NCBI GenBank assembly: GCA_014763895.1
Contig: JACXUM010000020.1
Span: 1-64,000, forward strand
Direction of reading: 5' to 3'
Length of the DNA stretch: 64,000 nucleotides
Source of the DNA: Campylobacterales bacterium
GTDB lineage: Bacteria > Campylobacterota > Campylobacteria > Campylobacterales > Sulfurovaceae
Positions 9,303 through 20,208 of this stretch are shown piece by piece. Within the stretch, counting starts at the first letter, position 1. Each line of letters opens with the position of its first letter. The notes below the pieces were generated by a model that was not told the DNA's origin, ran no database searches, and was given only the letters and a program-made list of their open reading frames with translations. The translations under genes were made by a program, and so were the position numbers.

Positions 9303-11008
9303 TGAAAGAACTGCTTAAACAGTACCTGCCTTATCTGATCGGTTATAAAAAAGCCTTCTTCTTTGCCATTATAGGGATGCTGGCAGTAGCGGCCGGAACA
9401 GCTGGTACTGCACAGCTGATCAAACCTGTACTCGATGATATCTTTGTCAACAAAGATCAAGAGATGCTCTTTTTAATGCCATTCATGCTCTTTGGTGTAT
9501 TTGCCCTTAAAGGGATAGGCAGATATGTCCAAACCTACTATACCTCTTTCATAGGTCAAGACGTGATTCGCAAACTAAGAGACAGGCTCGTAGGACATCT
9601 TACCTCTTTGGATATGGAATTTTTCAAACAAACACATAGCGGTGAGATACTTTCACGCGTGACCAATGATATCTCTCGTATTCAAACAGTTGTTGCGGGT
9701 ATCATCCCCGATCTGATCCGTGAAACATTGACTGTCATCGCGCTTAGCGGCTATGTTATCTATGAAAGCCCTAAATTAGCACTCTATTTTTTGATCATTA
9801 TGCCATTGACTGTTTTCCCACTCTCAAAACTGGCTAAGAAAATGCGAAGATACTCCAGACTTTCACAGGAAAGTACGGCGGATATGACCAAACGCCTTGG
9901 GGAAATACTTGCCAATATCGAAGTGATCAAATCCAACTCTACCCAAGCATATGAACAGGATCGCTTTGCCAAAGAGAATCAGAATGTATTCCGGTTCATT
10001 ATGAAACAGGTCCGTACCAATGCACTTACCTCTCCCGTGATGGAACTTTTAGGCTCGATCGCGATCGGCATAGTCATTTATATCGGTGGGAAAGAAGTCA
10101 TTGAAGGTCATATGAGCGTAGGTTCCTTCTTTGCTTTTGCAACGGCACTTTTTATGCTCTATGACCCTATCAAACGCCTTTCAACACTTTATAACAGAGC
10201 ACAGGATGCCATCAGTGCAAATACCCGTATGCATGAACTTTTGTCCAAGCAGCCGCTTATTCATTCGGGCGGAAAAATACTAAGTGAAACAATAGATACG
10301 ATTAAAGTGGACAATGTTTCACTCTATTATGCACAAATACCTGCACTTAAACAGATATCTTTCGAAGCCAAAAAGGGACAAGCTATCGCCTTGGTCGGCG
10401 ACAGCGGTGCAGGCAAGAGTTCCTTGGTAAACCTGCTTGTACGTTTTTATGATCCGACAAGTGGCAAAATTCTCATCAACGGTACGGATTACACTGCATT
10501 TGATCTTCCTTCACTGCACCGTAAAATCGCCTATGTGACACAGCGTATCTATATTTTCAACGATACGGTTGCTGCCAATGTCGCTTACGGTGATGAGATC
10601 GATGAACAAAAAGTCATCCAGACACTTCAAAAAGCCTATGCGATGGAGTTTGTCGAAAAACTGCCTGATGGTATCTTTACACTGCTTGGCGAAAGCGGGA
10701 ACAATCTCTCGGGAGGACAAAGACAGCGGATCGCATTGGCAAGAGCGCTCTATAAGAATCCTGATATCCTGATTTTGGATGAGGCGACTTCGGCCCTTGA
10801 CAATAAAAGCGAAGCACTCATCCAACAAGCACTGCATGAGATCAAACCGCAGATGATCACCTTTACCGTAGCACATAGGCTCAGTACGATTGAAGAATCG
10901 GATGTTATTTTGGTCTTCAAAAAAGGGGAGATCGTATGCCGAGGTACACACAAAGAGTTGCTTGAACAATGTGAAACCTACCGCATATTGGCAAAAAAAT
11001 CCAAATAA
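9302..11008 (+). CDS. ABC transporter permease/ATPase, MsbA-like
   Basis: 568 aa; Walker A GDSGAGKSS, signature LSGGQRQR, Walker B ILILDEATSALD. Confidence 0.92.
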   Translation: MKELLKQYLPYLIGYKKAFFFAIIGMLAVAAGTAGTAQLIKPVLDDIFVNKDQEMLFLMPFMLFGVFALKGIGRYVQTYYTSFIGQDVIRKLRDRLVGHLTSLDMEFFKQTHSGEILSRVTNDISRIQTVVAGIIPDLIRETLTVIALSGYVIYESPKLALYFLIIMPLTVFPLSKLAKKMRRYSRLSQESTADMTKRLGEILANIEVIKSNSTQAYEQDRFAKENQNVFRFIMKQVRTNALTSPVMELLGSIAIGIVIYIGGKEVIEGHMSVGSFFAFATALFMLYDPIKRLSTLYNRAQDAISANTRMHELLSKQPLIHSGGKILSETIDTIKVDNVSLYYAQIPALKQISFEAKKGQAIALVGDSGAGKSSLVNLLVRFYDPTSGKILINGTDYTAFDLPSLHRKIAYVTQRIYIFNDTVAANVAYGDEIDEQKVIQTLQKAYAMEFVEKLPDGIFTLLGESGNNLSGGQRQRIALARALYKNPDILILDEATSALDNKSEALIQQALHEIKPQMITFTVAHRLSTIEESDVILVFKKGEIVCRGTHKELLEQCETYRILAKKSK

Positions 11009-11134
11009 TCATTCAGGTTTTGCTTTCTTTCAGTAAGCAATCCATTTTGCTCTATTCAGTTTAAAAGCCATCCATCAAGAAGCTTATAACGCAAAAAGTG
11101 CTATAGTAACTTTTTGATTTTGGAGTCGTATACT

Positions 11135-11617
11135 ATGTCAAAAAGCATCGTATTTTTATGTTTATGCATTGGTACTCTTCTAGCTGAAGAGTTCCCGTTT
11201 GTAGGAATTGCCGTATCATCGCAAAAAAACACTATTCTTAACGAAGAGCGTTCTCAAAAAACAGTCTCTTTGCATTACGGTCAACAATCTTTGGATTGGC
11301 GTACGATGTTTAGTTACGAGTTCAAAGGAAGTGAGTACAAAAGTTTTTCGGTCCATATCGATAAGATACTGTTGGACCAGCTTTTTGGAACACCTAAGTT
11401 CAGACCTTATTTGGGGGGAGAAATCGGTACACTCAAAATGGCCGATCCGCTTCTTGAAGATCAAAATGGATACTATTACGGTTTAGGAGGCGGGCTGATC
11501 CTCTATGCAACAGATCACGTCGATATCGATGTAGGTTATCGTTATCATTGGGTTCAAAAGATCGAATCATTGGATACGATCAAAGGTGTAATGCTCTCTT
11601 TGCACTACTTTTTTTAA
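11135..11617 (+). CDS. Small predicted outer-membrane beta-barrel protein
   Basis: Signal peptide; alternating beta pattern; C-terminal aromatic ...SLHYFF. Confidence 0.6.
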   Translation: MSKSIVFLCLCIGTLLAEEFPFVGIAVSSQKNTILNEERSQKTVSLHYGQQSLDWRTMFSYEFKGSEYKSFSVHIDKILLDQLFGTPKFRPYLGGEIGTLKMADPLLEDQNGYYYGLGGGLILYATDHVDIDVGYRYHWVQKIESLDTIKGVMLSLHYFF

Positions 11618-11641
11618 TATTTTATAAACGGAGAAGAACAC

Positions 11642-12706
11642 GTGTCACTATGCAGTTATGAAAACCTCAAAAAAATCCTCTTTAAACTCGATCCAGAAAC
11701 AGCACATACCCTTGCATCGATCGGACTTAGAACGGTTACCAACTGCCCTCTTTTATTGCGTTTTTTCAAAAATAGATATTTTGTGACCCATCCGATGCTT
11801 CAGCAGGAGATTTTCGGGCGTACGTTTCAAAACCCTGTAGGTTTGGGTGCAGGATTTGACAAAAACGGTCAATATATTGCGGCTATGCCGACATTGGGAT
11901 TTGGATTTACCGAGATTGGTACGGTCACACCGCGACCTCAGGACGGCAATCCAAAACCGAGACTTTTCAGGCTGATCGAAGACAACTCGATCCAAAATGC
12001 AATGGGGTTTAACAACAAAGGAAGCTACTATATGCTTCAGCAGCTCAAAAAACTCTATTTTTTTGACTATCCTATCGGGATCAATATCGGCAAGAACAAA
12101 ATTACACCTGAAAATGAAGCGCTCAGGGATTATGAGACACTTTTTAAAGCCTTTAAAGATCATGGCGATTACATTGTCATCAATATCTCTTCGCCGAATA
12201 CCCCCGGGCTTAGAGACCTGCAAAATGAACACTTTATCAAAGCGATCTTTGCAATGGCAAAGGAAATCACTTCCCAACCTGTGTTGCTCAAAATAGCCCC
12301 GGACATGGAACCTGAAGATGCCATTAGTTTATGTAAAACAGCAGTAGATGCAGGAGCTGCAGGTATCATTGCGACCAATACGACCATCGATTACTCTCTC
12401 ACGCCACATGCCAGAAATTTTGGCGGCATCAGCGGAGCATTGTTAAAAGAAAAAAGCTATCAACTCTTTAAAGCGATCGGCAAAGAGCTATATGGCAAAA
12501 CACTGCTTATCTCTGTAGGCGGGATCGATTCGGCCGAAGAGGCTTATAGACGCATCAAGGCTGGCGCATCACTTGTACAGGTTTACAGTATGCTTGTCTA
12601 CAAAGGCCCTGCTCTCATCAAAGAGATCAATGAAGGACTTATCACCCTTTTGCAGAAAGACGGCTATAACCATATCAGTGAAGCGATAGGGGCCGATTAC
12701 AAATAA
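11642..12706 (+). CDS. pyrD: Dihydroorotate dehydrogenase (quinone)
   Basis: 354 aa; NPVGLGAGFDKNG, INISSPNTPGLRDLQ, IISVGGIDS-like motifs. Confidence 0.95.
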   Translation: MSLCSYENLKKILFKLDPETAHTLASIGLRTVTNCPLLLRFFKNRYFVTHPMLQQEIFGRTFQNPVGLGAGFDKNGQYIAAMPTLGFGFTEIGTVTPRPQDGNPKPRLFRLIEDNSIQNAMGFNNKGSYYMLQQLKKLYFFDYPIGINIGKNKITPENEALRDYETLFKAFKDHGDYIVINISSPNTPGLRDLQNEHFIKAIFAMAKEITSQPVLLKIAPDMEPEDAISLCKTAVDAGAAGIIATNTTIDYSLTPHARNFGGISGALLKEKSYQLFKAIGKELYGKTLLISVGGIDSAEEAYRRIKAGASLVQVYSMLVYKGPALIKEINEGLITLLQKDGYNHISEAIGADYK

Positions 12707-12707
12707 A

Positions 12708-14132
12708 ATGAAAAATGAAAAATTGTTAATGCATCATTTCGGTATGTTTTTTTTCAAAAAACTCCTACTCTATAAAAGTATTATAGCGCAATATCAACCG
12801 ACATTACGCATTAAAAAAGTTTCTCTTATTATACTATTGACAGGATTCTCTATGGCAAGTTCATTACCTCAACACTTTACTAAAACATTGAAGAACGGCT
12901 TGGAAGTCGTCGTGATCCCTATGCACAACGAATCAGGTGTGATCACTACGGACATCTACTACAAAGTAGGCAGCCGAAACGAGATCATGGGCAAAAGCGG
13001 TATAGCCCATATGCTTGAACACCTCAGCTTTAAATCAACCCAAAAACTCAAAGAGGGTGATTTTGATATGATCGTCAAAGGTCACGGTGGAGTGGATAAT
13101 GCAGCAACCGGGTTTGACAAAACGCATTACTTCATCAAAACGGCAAGCAAAAACCTACCGATGACTTTTGATCTTTTCAGCGAATTAATGCACAATCTGC
13201 TTTTAAAAGACGACGAGTTCCAAAAAGAGAGAGATGTCGTGGCAGAAGAGCGCCGCTTACGTACCGATAACAGCCCGATGGGGTATCTCTATTTCCGCCT
13301 TTTTAACACACATTTTACTTATCATCCCTACCATTGGCTTCCTATCGGTTTTATGGAGGATATCCTCAACTGGAAGGTAGAAGATATCCGAAACTTCTAC
13401 AAACGGTACTACCAGCCAAGCAATGCCATCCTCATCGTTGCAGGGGATATCGAACCAAACGAAGTCTTTAAACAAGCCGAACACTATTTTGGATCTCTAA
13501 AAAATGAACAGGAGATCCCTGAGGTTATCGCCGTTGAACCAGAGATAGATGGAGCAAAAAGAGCCCTCTTGCATAAACAGAGCAACCAGGTCGATACGCT
13601 TGCTGTCGCTTACCCTATTCCAAACTATGAGCATGAGGACCAGCTGGTTCTTTCAGCGATCAGCCACATACTCAGTTCAGGCAAAAGCAGCCGTTTTGAG
13701 AAAAAACTGGTTCAGGAAAAACAGCTTGTTGATCAGATCTACGGTTACAACATGGAACTTAAGGATCCGGGAGTTTTTTTGATCATGGCGTTATGTTCAC
13801 ACGGTGTCGCTCCTCAAAAAGTAGAAGAGGAGATACTTTCAGAGCTTGAAAAGCTCAAAAACGGTGATGTGACCCAAGCAGAACTTGACAAGGTCAAGAT
13901 CAACACCAAAGCAGAATTTATCTACTCTTTGGAGAGTTCAAGTTCGGTAGCTTCTCTCTATGGAGACTATTATGTCAAAGGCAATATCGAGCCTTTACTT
14001 AAATATGAAGAGAATTTGGATAAAATTACGCTTGATGATATTAGCCGTGTGGCTAAAAAATATTTTGACCACGCTCGATCAACGACTGTGATACTCAAAA
14101 AACAAGAAAGATTGACAGGACAACACGAATGA
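12708..14132 (+). CDS. M16-family zinc protease
   Basis: HMLEHLSFK (HxxEH); true start may be downstream near 12825 (signal-peptide-like segment). Confidence 0.9.
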   Translation: MKNEKLLMHHFGMFFFKKLLLYKSIIAQYQPTLRIKKVSLIILLTGFSMASSLPQHFTKTLKNGLEVVVIPMHNESGVITTDIYYKVGSRNEIMGKSGIAHMLEHLSFKSTQKLKEGDFDMIVKGHGGVDNAATGFDKTHYFIKTASKNLPMTFDLFSELMHNLLLKDDEFQKERDVVAEERRLRTDNSPMGYLYFRLFNTHFTYHPYHWLPIGFMEDILNWKVEDIRNFYKRYYQPSNAILIVAGDIEPNEVFKQAEHYFGSLKNEQEIPEVIAVEPEIDGAKRALLHKQSNQVDTLAVAYPIPNYEHEDQLVLSAISHILSSGKSSRFEKKLVQEKQLVDQIYGYNMELKDPGVFLIMALCSHGVAPQKVEEEILSELEKLKNGDVTQAELDKVKINTKAEFIYSLESSSSVASLYGDYYVKGNIEPLLKYEENLDKITLDDISRVAKKYFDHARSTTVILKKQERLTGQHE

Positions 14133-15025
14133 GTCACTACATTACAGGTGCGACGACTGCACTGATCACGCCTTTTAAAAACGGAAAATTGGATGAAGCG
14201 ACATTTGCAAAACTTATCCAGCGGCAGATAGACAACGGTATCGATGCGGTATGCCCGGTAGGAACAACCGGTGAGAGCGCGACACTCAGCTACGAAGAAG
14301 ACAAAAGATGTATCCAGATCGCTGTTGAAGTCTGTAAAGGGACCAGTACCAAAGTACTTGCAGGAGCGGGAAGCAATGCAACCCACGAAGCGATCCAGAT
14401 TGCAAAGTATGCCCAAGATTGCGGTGCAGATGCTATTTTTTCGGTAAGCCCTTATTATAATAAACCATCTCAGGAAGGACTTTATCAACACTATAAAGCC
14501 ATTGCAAGTGCCGTTGAAGTGCCGTTTATGCTTTACAATGTTCCAGGAAGAACCGGTGTGGATATCTTGCCTGAAACGGTCAAAAGACTTTTTGATGATG
14601 TTTCTAACATTATGGGTATCAAAGAAGCAACCGGTTCTATCGAAAGAACGGTTGAACTATTAGCAAAAGTACCCGATCTTTATGTTTTCTCAGGCGATGA
14701 TGCAATTGATTTTCCTATTATAGCGAGTGGCGGTAAAGGGATCACTTCAGTGACTGCGAACTTGCTTCCTGACATGAAAAGCCGTCTTGCACATGCAGCA
14801 TTGGATGGAGATTACAAAACAGCAAAAGCATTGAATGACGAATTGTTTGAAATCAACAAGATGCTTTTCTGCGAAAGCAACCCTATTCCAATCAAAGCAG
14901 CGATGTACATCGCCGGATTGATCGATACCCTCGAGTATCGCTTACCTCTTGTTCCGCCAAGTATCGAGAACATGAAAAAAATCGAAAACGTTATGAAAAA
15001 TTATACGATTATAGGAGTTAATTAA
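14129..15025 (+). CDS. dapA: 4-hydroxy-tetrahydrodipicolinate synthase
   Basis: 298 aa; GTTGES, YNVPGRTGVD. Confidence 0.96.
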   Translation: MSHYITGATTALITPFKNGKLDEATFAKLIQRQIDNGIDAVCPVGTTGESATLSYEEDKRCIQIAVEVCKGTSTKVLAGAGSNATHEAIQIAKYAQDCGADAIFSVSPYYNKPSQEGLYQHYKAIASAVEVPFMLYNVPGRTGVDILPETVKRLFDDVSNIMGIKEATGSIERTVELLAKVPDLYVFSGDDAIDFPIIASGGKGITSVTANLLPDMKSRLAHAALDGDYKTAKALNDELFEINKMLFCESNPIPIKAAMYIAGLIDTLEYRLPLVPPSIENMKKIENVMKNYTIIGVN

Positions 15026-15801
15026 TGTCAGGAATGAGAGGAAAAACACTCGTTATTACCGGTGCTACTAAAGGGATCGGCGAAGCAATCGCTGAAAAAT
15101 TTGCCCAGAATGGTGTGAATATCGCTTTTACCTATAACAGTAATGCTGAAGTGGCAAATGAACTTGCAAAAAAATGGGAATCAGCATACGGAATCAAAGC
15201 AAAAGCCTATCCTCTCAATATTTTGGAACCTGATGAATTCAAACCGCTTTTTGAATCCATCGATAACGATTTTGACAGGGTTGATTTCTTCGTCAGCAAT
15301 GCAATGATCTATGGACGCCCGGTAGTCGGCGGATATGGCAAATTTATGCGCCTTAAACCCAAAGGACTGAATAATATCTATACTGCTACAGTCAATGCAT
15401 TTGTCGTCGGTACACAGGAAGCTGCCAAACGTATGGAAAAAGTAGGTGGTGGTTCGGTTGTCACCATGTCAAGTACAGGTAACCTCATTTATATAGAAAA
15501 CTATGCCGGACACGGTACCAATAAAGCAGCCGTGGAAGCCATGAGCCGATATGCCGCTGTGGAACTGGGCGAAATGAATATCCGTGTCAATGCCGTTTCT
15601 GGAGGACCGATCGATACGGATGCACTCAAAGCCTTTACCAATTATGAAGAGGTAAAAGCCGAAACAATTAAACGTTCATCGGTTAAAAGAATGGGGCAGC
15701 CGCAAGATATTGCCGGTGCCGTTTACTTTCTTTGTACCGATGAAGCAGGCTGGATCACGGGTCAGACCATTATCGTGGATGGAGGAACAACTTTCCGATA
15801 G
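15025..15801 (+). CDS. SDR-family enoyl-ACP reductase-like protein
   Basis: TGATKGIG nucleotide-binding motif, C-terminal ITGQTIIVDGG. Confidence 0.8.
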   Translation: MSGMRGKTLVITGATKGIGEAIAEKFAQNGVNIAFTYNSNAEVANELAKKWESAYGIKAKAYPLNILEPDEFKPLFESIDNDFDRVDFFVSNAMIYGRPVVGGYGKFMRLKPKGLNNIYTATVNAFVVGTQEAAKRMEKVGGGSVVTMSSTGNLIYIENYAGHGTNKAAVEAMSRYAAVELGEMNIRVNAVSGGPIDTDALKAFTNYEEVKAETIKRSSVKRMGQPQDIAGAVYFLCTDEAGWITGQTIIVDGGTTFR

Positions 15802-15846
15802 GAAATGTTTCTTCTTTCTAGGCCATTAAAACAAGGATACATAAAC

Positions 15847-16407
15847 ATGCTTCGCTCCCAACTCTTTAACATCCCTAATAGCTTAGCATTTATACGTCTT
15901 TTGTTGGCACCTTTGATGTTTTTCTTATTGGTAGACAGGGACAATATTCTTTTAGCAGGTATTCACTATACCTGGCTGGACACTATGGCCGCTTTTATTT
16001 TCGTCTTGGCCAGTGCAACTGATTTCTTCGACGGATACATTGCTAGAACTTTTGATCAGATCACCACTTTGGGCAAGATCCTTGATCCTTTGGCGGATAA
16101 AATGCTGACGCTTGCCGGATTTCTGGGATTGATGATGCTGGATCGTGCATCCGAATGGGCTATCTTTCTGATCATCACCCGTGAACTCTTTATCACCGGC
16201 CTTCGGGTTTCAGCTGTCAGCGAGGGGCTTGATATCGCCGCATCATGGACAGGTAAAGTAAAAACGGTGGTTCAGATGATCGCTATCGGATTTTTACTGA
16301 TGCAGTGGCCGGGAGCACAATGGCTGCTTTGGGGTGCTGTCATATTAACCCTTTATTCTGGCTATGAATATGTCAGAGATTTTTTAAAACATACTATTTC
16401 CCATTAG
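15847..16407 (+). CDS. pgsA: CDP-diacylglycerol-glycerol-3-phosphate 3-phosphatidyltransferase
   Basis: IPNSLAFIRLLLAP; CDP-alcohol transferase motif DFFDGYIARTFDQITTLGKILDPLADK. Confidence 0.92.
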   Translation: MLRSQLFNIPNSLAFIRLLLAPLMFFLLVDRDNILLAGIHYTWLDTMAAFIFVLASATDFFDGYIARTFDQITTLGKILDPLADKMLTLAGFLGLMMLDRASEWAIFLIITRELFITGLRVSAVSEGLDIAASWTGKVKTVVQMIAIGFLLMQWPGAQWLLWGAVILTLYSGYEYVRDFLKHTISH

Positions 16408-16513
16408 AACAACCAAAAAATCAAAATTGCCTAATTTTTAATCAGTCTGTGGTTAACTTTTCATTAATTCATGTGCCATAATTGTTTTACAAATTAAAAC
16501 AAAGGGAAAAAAC

Positions 16514-17638
16514 ATGAAATTCACAAAACTTAGTCTAATCGCAGCTTTGGCTGCAAGTGCAGCAATCGCAGGTGGAGACATCGCTCCTGTAGAACCGGTT
16601 GTTGAAGCTCCTGCAGCAGAAAGTGCAACGACTATCGAAGGTAAAATCACAGGATATTACTACACAGATGATATGTTTGATGAAATGTTCGGCAGCGACC
16701 ATCAGCTTGCTTTGGGAGTAACACTTGATGTATCTCATAAGTTCACAGATTGGTTGACAGCAAACTTCTCTGCTGTTGGTTACCTCAATACTCTTGAGGA
16801 TTCCACTCTTGGATACTTCTTTGAAGGAGACAAAAAAGGTGCTTACTTCAACGTAGCAAACCTTACAGCAACATTCGATGGCACAACATTGGTAGCAGGA
16901 AGACAGCTTCTTGGAACACCAATGCTACAAGGGTATGATTGGCTGTTAGCTCCAGGTTCATTTGAAGCCTATACGCTTATGAACACATCGATCGAAAATC
17001 TAACATTGGTCGGTTCATATGTAACAAAAGTAAGATTTAATAACACTGGTGAGTTCGGCGATGATCTTCCGGGTGACAACTTTGCATTTGGTGCTGCTTA
17101 TGATGACAAAACACTCAGCGGAAGCATTTGGTACTACAATATAGATGCAGCTGACTACTCACAATTCTATGGAGACCTTGGATACAATTTCGGTTCTGTA
17201 AAAGTGGAAGGTCAATTTGCAAGTACTGACTTTGATGGGGCTGATGACTCAACTGTATTCGGTGCAAAAGTATCAACATCACTTGAAGGATTTGACCTAA
17301 GTGCTGCTTACAACCATTTGACTGATAATGTTACAGGTTACATCGGATGGAACGGTCTTTATACAAATTCATGGAACTCTTCTGTAGCTGATCAATGGGA
17401 TGGTGATATCGATGCATTCAAACTCGATGTATCCAAATCATTTGATGCACTTTCAGCAGAAGTGTCTTATGCCTACTATGACAATGACAGATATGAATTT
17501 GATGTGATCCTGGGTTACGAAGTATCTAAATCTGTTAGTGTGGGTGCTGTTTACGTAAATTATGAAAGTGCATATACCGAAGCGTTTGTAGACGATTCAG
17601 TAAATCAGGTTGAACTTTTCGTAAACTACAAATTCTAA
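16514..17638 (+). CDS. Outer-membrane porin-like protein
   Basis: Signal peptide, acidic beta-barrel pattern, C-terminal LFVNYKF. Confidence 0.75.
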   Translation: MKFTKLSLIAALAASAAIAGGDIAPVEPVVEAPAAESATTIEGKITGYYYTDDMFDEMFGSDHQLALGVTLDVSHKFTDWLTANFSAVGYLNTLEDSTLGYFFEGDKKGAYFNVANLTATFDGTTLVAGRQLLGTPMLQGYDWLLAPGSFEAYTLMNTSIENLTLVGSYVTKVRFNNTGEFGDDLPGDNFAFGAAYDDKTLSGSIWYYNIDAADYSQFYGDLGYNFGSVKVEGQFASTDFDGADDSTVFGAKVSTSLEGFDLSAAYNHLTDNVTGYIGWNGLYTNSWNSSVADQWDGDIDAFKLDVSKSFDALSAEVSYAYYDNDRYEFDVILGYEVSKSVSVGAVYVNYESAYTEAFVDDSVNQVELFVNYKF

Positions 17639-17669
17639 TCCTAGAACATCTCAATTTCTCCGATATACC

Positions 17670-17693
17670 ACTCTCCTTTTTTTTGGGGGGAGT
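17670..17693 (+). terminator. Possible terminator of the porin gene
   Basis: ACTCTCC-T8-GGGGGGAGT hairpin followed by a T-rich tract. Confidence 0.5.
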
Positions 17694-17717
17694 GATTCTT
17701 CTTTTCTCTAAATTTTA

Positions 17718-17732
17718 TGATAATGAATATCA
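17718..17732 (+). promoter_or_regulatory. Fur-box-like site upstream of feoB
   Basis: TGATAATGAATATCA matches the 7-1-7 TGATAATnATTATCA pattern at 13 of 14 positions. Confidence 0.65.
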
Positions 17733-17835
17733 TTTTAACAGTTTTTAAGAATAGTAGATGTATGATTCAACATGAAAACAAAAATGATAACAGTTTTCAT
17801 TATTTATTATAAAAGTTTATAAGGATGGATAAATT

Positions 17836-19953
17836 ATGAAGCCGATAATCGTTGCATTGGCAGGACAACCCAATGTCGGGAAGAGTTCTTTGATCAATGC
17901 CATATCCAATGCCAAACTCAAAGTTGGAAATTTTTCAGGAGTTACGGTTGAAAAAACGGAGGTTTCGTTTCAGATCTGTGATGAAAAAGAATGTAAAGAC
18001 TATGATATCAAAATCATCGATCTTCCCGGAGCCTACTCACTTACCGAGTATACCATCGAGGAGAAGGTCACCAAAAGCTTTTTGCAAAGCGATGAATATG
18101 ATATCATCGTCAATGTGGTCGACTCGACCAACCTGCAAAGAAACCTTCTTTTTACAACCCAACTGCTAGAAACCGGTAAAAAAGTGATCGTCGCGCTCAA
18201 TATGACCGATGAAGCAAAAAAAGAGGGTATTGAGATAGATGCAAAACAACTCTCCAAAATCCTTGGCGTTCCCTGTATCAAAACCAGTGCTGCAAACAAA
18301 GAAGGGATCGAAGAGCTCAAAAAGGCTATTATCAAAGTTTATGAAAAACCTGCTTCAACAGCGAAAATCATCTACAGCGATGCCATTGAAGAAGAGATCT
18401 CGCATATCACAACTCTCCTTAGTGAAAAAAAATATCAAAGCACACTGCCCTACAGACTTCTTGCTATCAAACTGCTTCAGGAAGATGACGAAATCTATAA
18501 ACAAATGCATGATGAACCTGTGTGGATCGAACTTCTGCCGGTGGTAAGAGAAGGTTTAAATCATATCTATCTTCATAATGAGACAAAAGATCTACAACAG
18601 ATCTTTGCCTATGAACACTTTGCTTTTGCTAAAGGTGCAAAAATGGAAGTTATGTCGGCAAAATCGATGAAAGCCAAGAACCTAACACAGAAGATAGATA
18701 ACTTACTCATCAATAAGATCTTGGGTATTCCTCTCTTTCTTTTCTTTATGTGGGCCCTTTTTCAACTCACATTTGAACTTGGATCCGTACCGATGGATAC
18801 GATTGATGCGATATTTACCTGGTTTGGTGATCAGGCAAAGAGTGTATTGGGAGACGGGGAATTAGGTTCTTTGGTTGGAGACGGTATCATAGCAGGTGTG
18901 GGTGCGGTTGTCATGTTTCTTCCCAATATCGTGATCCTCTTTATCGGTATTGCCTTGCTTGAAACAACCGGATATATGAGCCGTGTCGCCTTCTTGCTGG
19001 ACGGTTTCTTTCATAAGTTCGGACTGCACGGAAAAAGTTTTATCCCGTTAGTAACCGGTTTTGGATGTTCTGTTCCAGCCTATATGGCTGCTAGAACACT
19101 CAAAAATGAGAAAGACCGTCTTATCACGCTTTTTATCATAGGGTTTATGAGCTGTGGTGCGAGACTGCCTGTCTATGTACTTTTTGCCGGAGCCTTTTTC
19201 GCACAGGAAAATGCGGGAAATATCCTGTTTATCATCTATATTTCGGGTGCCCTGCTTGGACTTGTGATGGCAAAAGCCCTTAAAATGTTTGTATTCAAAG
19301 GGGATGACGAACCCTTTGTTATGGAAATGCCAAAATATCGTATGCCCTCATTCAAACTGATCTGGCATACCGTTTATGGACAGGCAAAAAGCTATCTGAA
19401 AAAAGCGGGAACGTTTATCCTCGCTGCTTCCATGTTTATCTGGTTTGCAAGCAACTATCCCAAAAATCATGAGCTAGAAGCCGTATATGAAGCAAAGATA
19501 GCACAAGCCGTTTCCCAAGAAGAAAAGAGGCGATATCAGAATGAATTGACCAGTAAACTCTTAGAAGAGAGTTATCTTGGAAAGATCGGTCATGCTACTG
19601 AACCGTTGTTTGCACCGCTTGGTTTTGACTGGCGCATGGCTGTAGCACTTGAAACAGGCCTTGCTGCAAAAGAGATCGTAGTCTCGACACTTGGCGTACT
19701 CTATGCACTTGGTGAAGATGTAGACGAAAACAACAATGGGCTCATTGAACAGATAAAAGCGAATATCCCTTTTGCTTCTGCCATTGCTTTCATCGTCTTT
19801 GTTATGATTTATCTTCCTTGTCTGGCTGCATCGATGGTCTTTGCAAGAGAAGCAGGAGGATGGAAATACCTGGTCTATCTCTTTGTCATGACCACAGCGA
19901 CAGCCTGGATATTAAGCTTCGTAGCTTATCACATTACACAAATGATCGTATAG
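17836..19953 (+). CDS. feoB: Ferrous iron transporter FeoB
   Basis: 705 aa; G domain GQPNVGKSSLINA, DLPGAYSL, plus TM region with GFGCSVPAYMA. Confidence 0.96.
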   Translation: MKPIIVALAGQPNVGKSSLINAISNAKLKVGNFSGVTVEKTEVSFQICDEKECKDYDIKIIDLPGAYSLTEYTIEEKVTKSFLQSDEYDIIVNVVDSTNLQRNLLFTTQLLETGKKVIVALNMTDEAKKEGIEIDAKQLSKILGVPCIKTSAANKEGIEELKKAIIKVYEKPASTAKIIYSDAIEEEISHITTLLSEKKYQSTLPYRLLAIKLLQEDDEIYKQMHDEPVWIELLPVVREGLNHIYLHNETKDLQQIFAYEHFAFAKGAKMEVMSAKSMKAKNLTQKIDNLLINKILGIPLFLFFMWALFQLTFELGSVPMDTIDAIFTWFGDQAKSVLGDGELGSLVGDGIIAGVGAVVMFLPNIVILFIGIALLETTGYMSRVAFLLDGFFHKFGLHGKSFIPLVTGFGCSVPAYMAARTLKNEKDRLITLFIIGFMSCGARLPVYVLFAGAFFAQENAGNILFIIYISGALLGLVMAKALKMFVFKGDDEPFVMEMPKYRMPSFKLIWHTVYGQAKSYLKKAGTFILAASMFIWFASNYPKNHELEAVYEAKIAQAVSQEEKRRYQNELTSKLLEESYLGKIGHATEPLFAPLGFDWRMAVALETGLAAKEIVVSTLGVLYALGEDVDENNNGLIEQIKANIPFASAIAFIVFVMIYLPCLAASMVFAREAGGWKYLVYLFVMTTATAWILSFVAYHITQMIV

Positions 19954-19961
19954 GAGAGAAA

Positions 19962-20186
19962 ATGCTGCTAACGCAATTACATAAAGGCGATCAGGCAGAA
20001 ATCACAAAGATTCATGCCGATCAGGCCCTTAAAAACCGTTTTAGCTCTTTTGGCATTATGCCAGGAGAGATACTTACTGTTAAAGCCTGTTCTATTGCCA
20101 AACAGACGATGGAGATCGAGGTTGGCTCAACTCATATCGCACTTAGAGCCCAAGAAGCTGAAAAAATTGAAGTAAACAAACACTGA
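19962..20186 (+). CDS. feoA: FeoA-family protein
   Basis: 74 aa from ATG at 19962 (longer ORF start at 19818 overlaps feoB); SH3-like FeoA pattern, RFSSFGIMPGEILTVK. Confidence 0.85.
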   Translation: MLLTQLHKGDQAEITKIHADQALKNRFSSFGIMPGEILTVKACSIAKQTMEIEVGSTHIALRAQEAEKIEVNKH

Positions 20187-20208
20187 AATAAGAAAGAAGG
20201 ATTATTAG

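Noticed and set aside
12708-12840. Novel N-terminal domain of the M16 protease
   Set aside because: More likely non-coding sequence read through from an upstream start; a signal-peptide-like segment begins near KKVSLIILLTGFSMASS.
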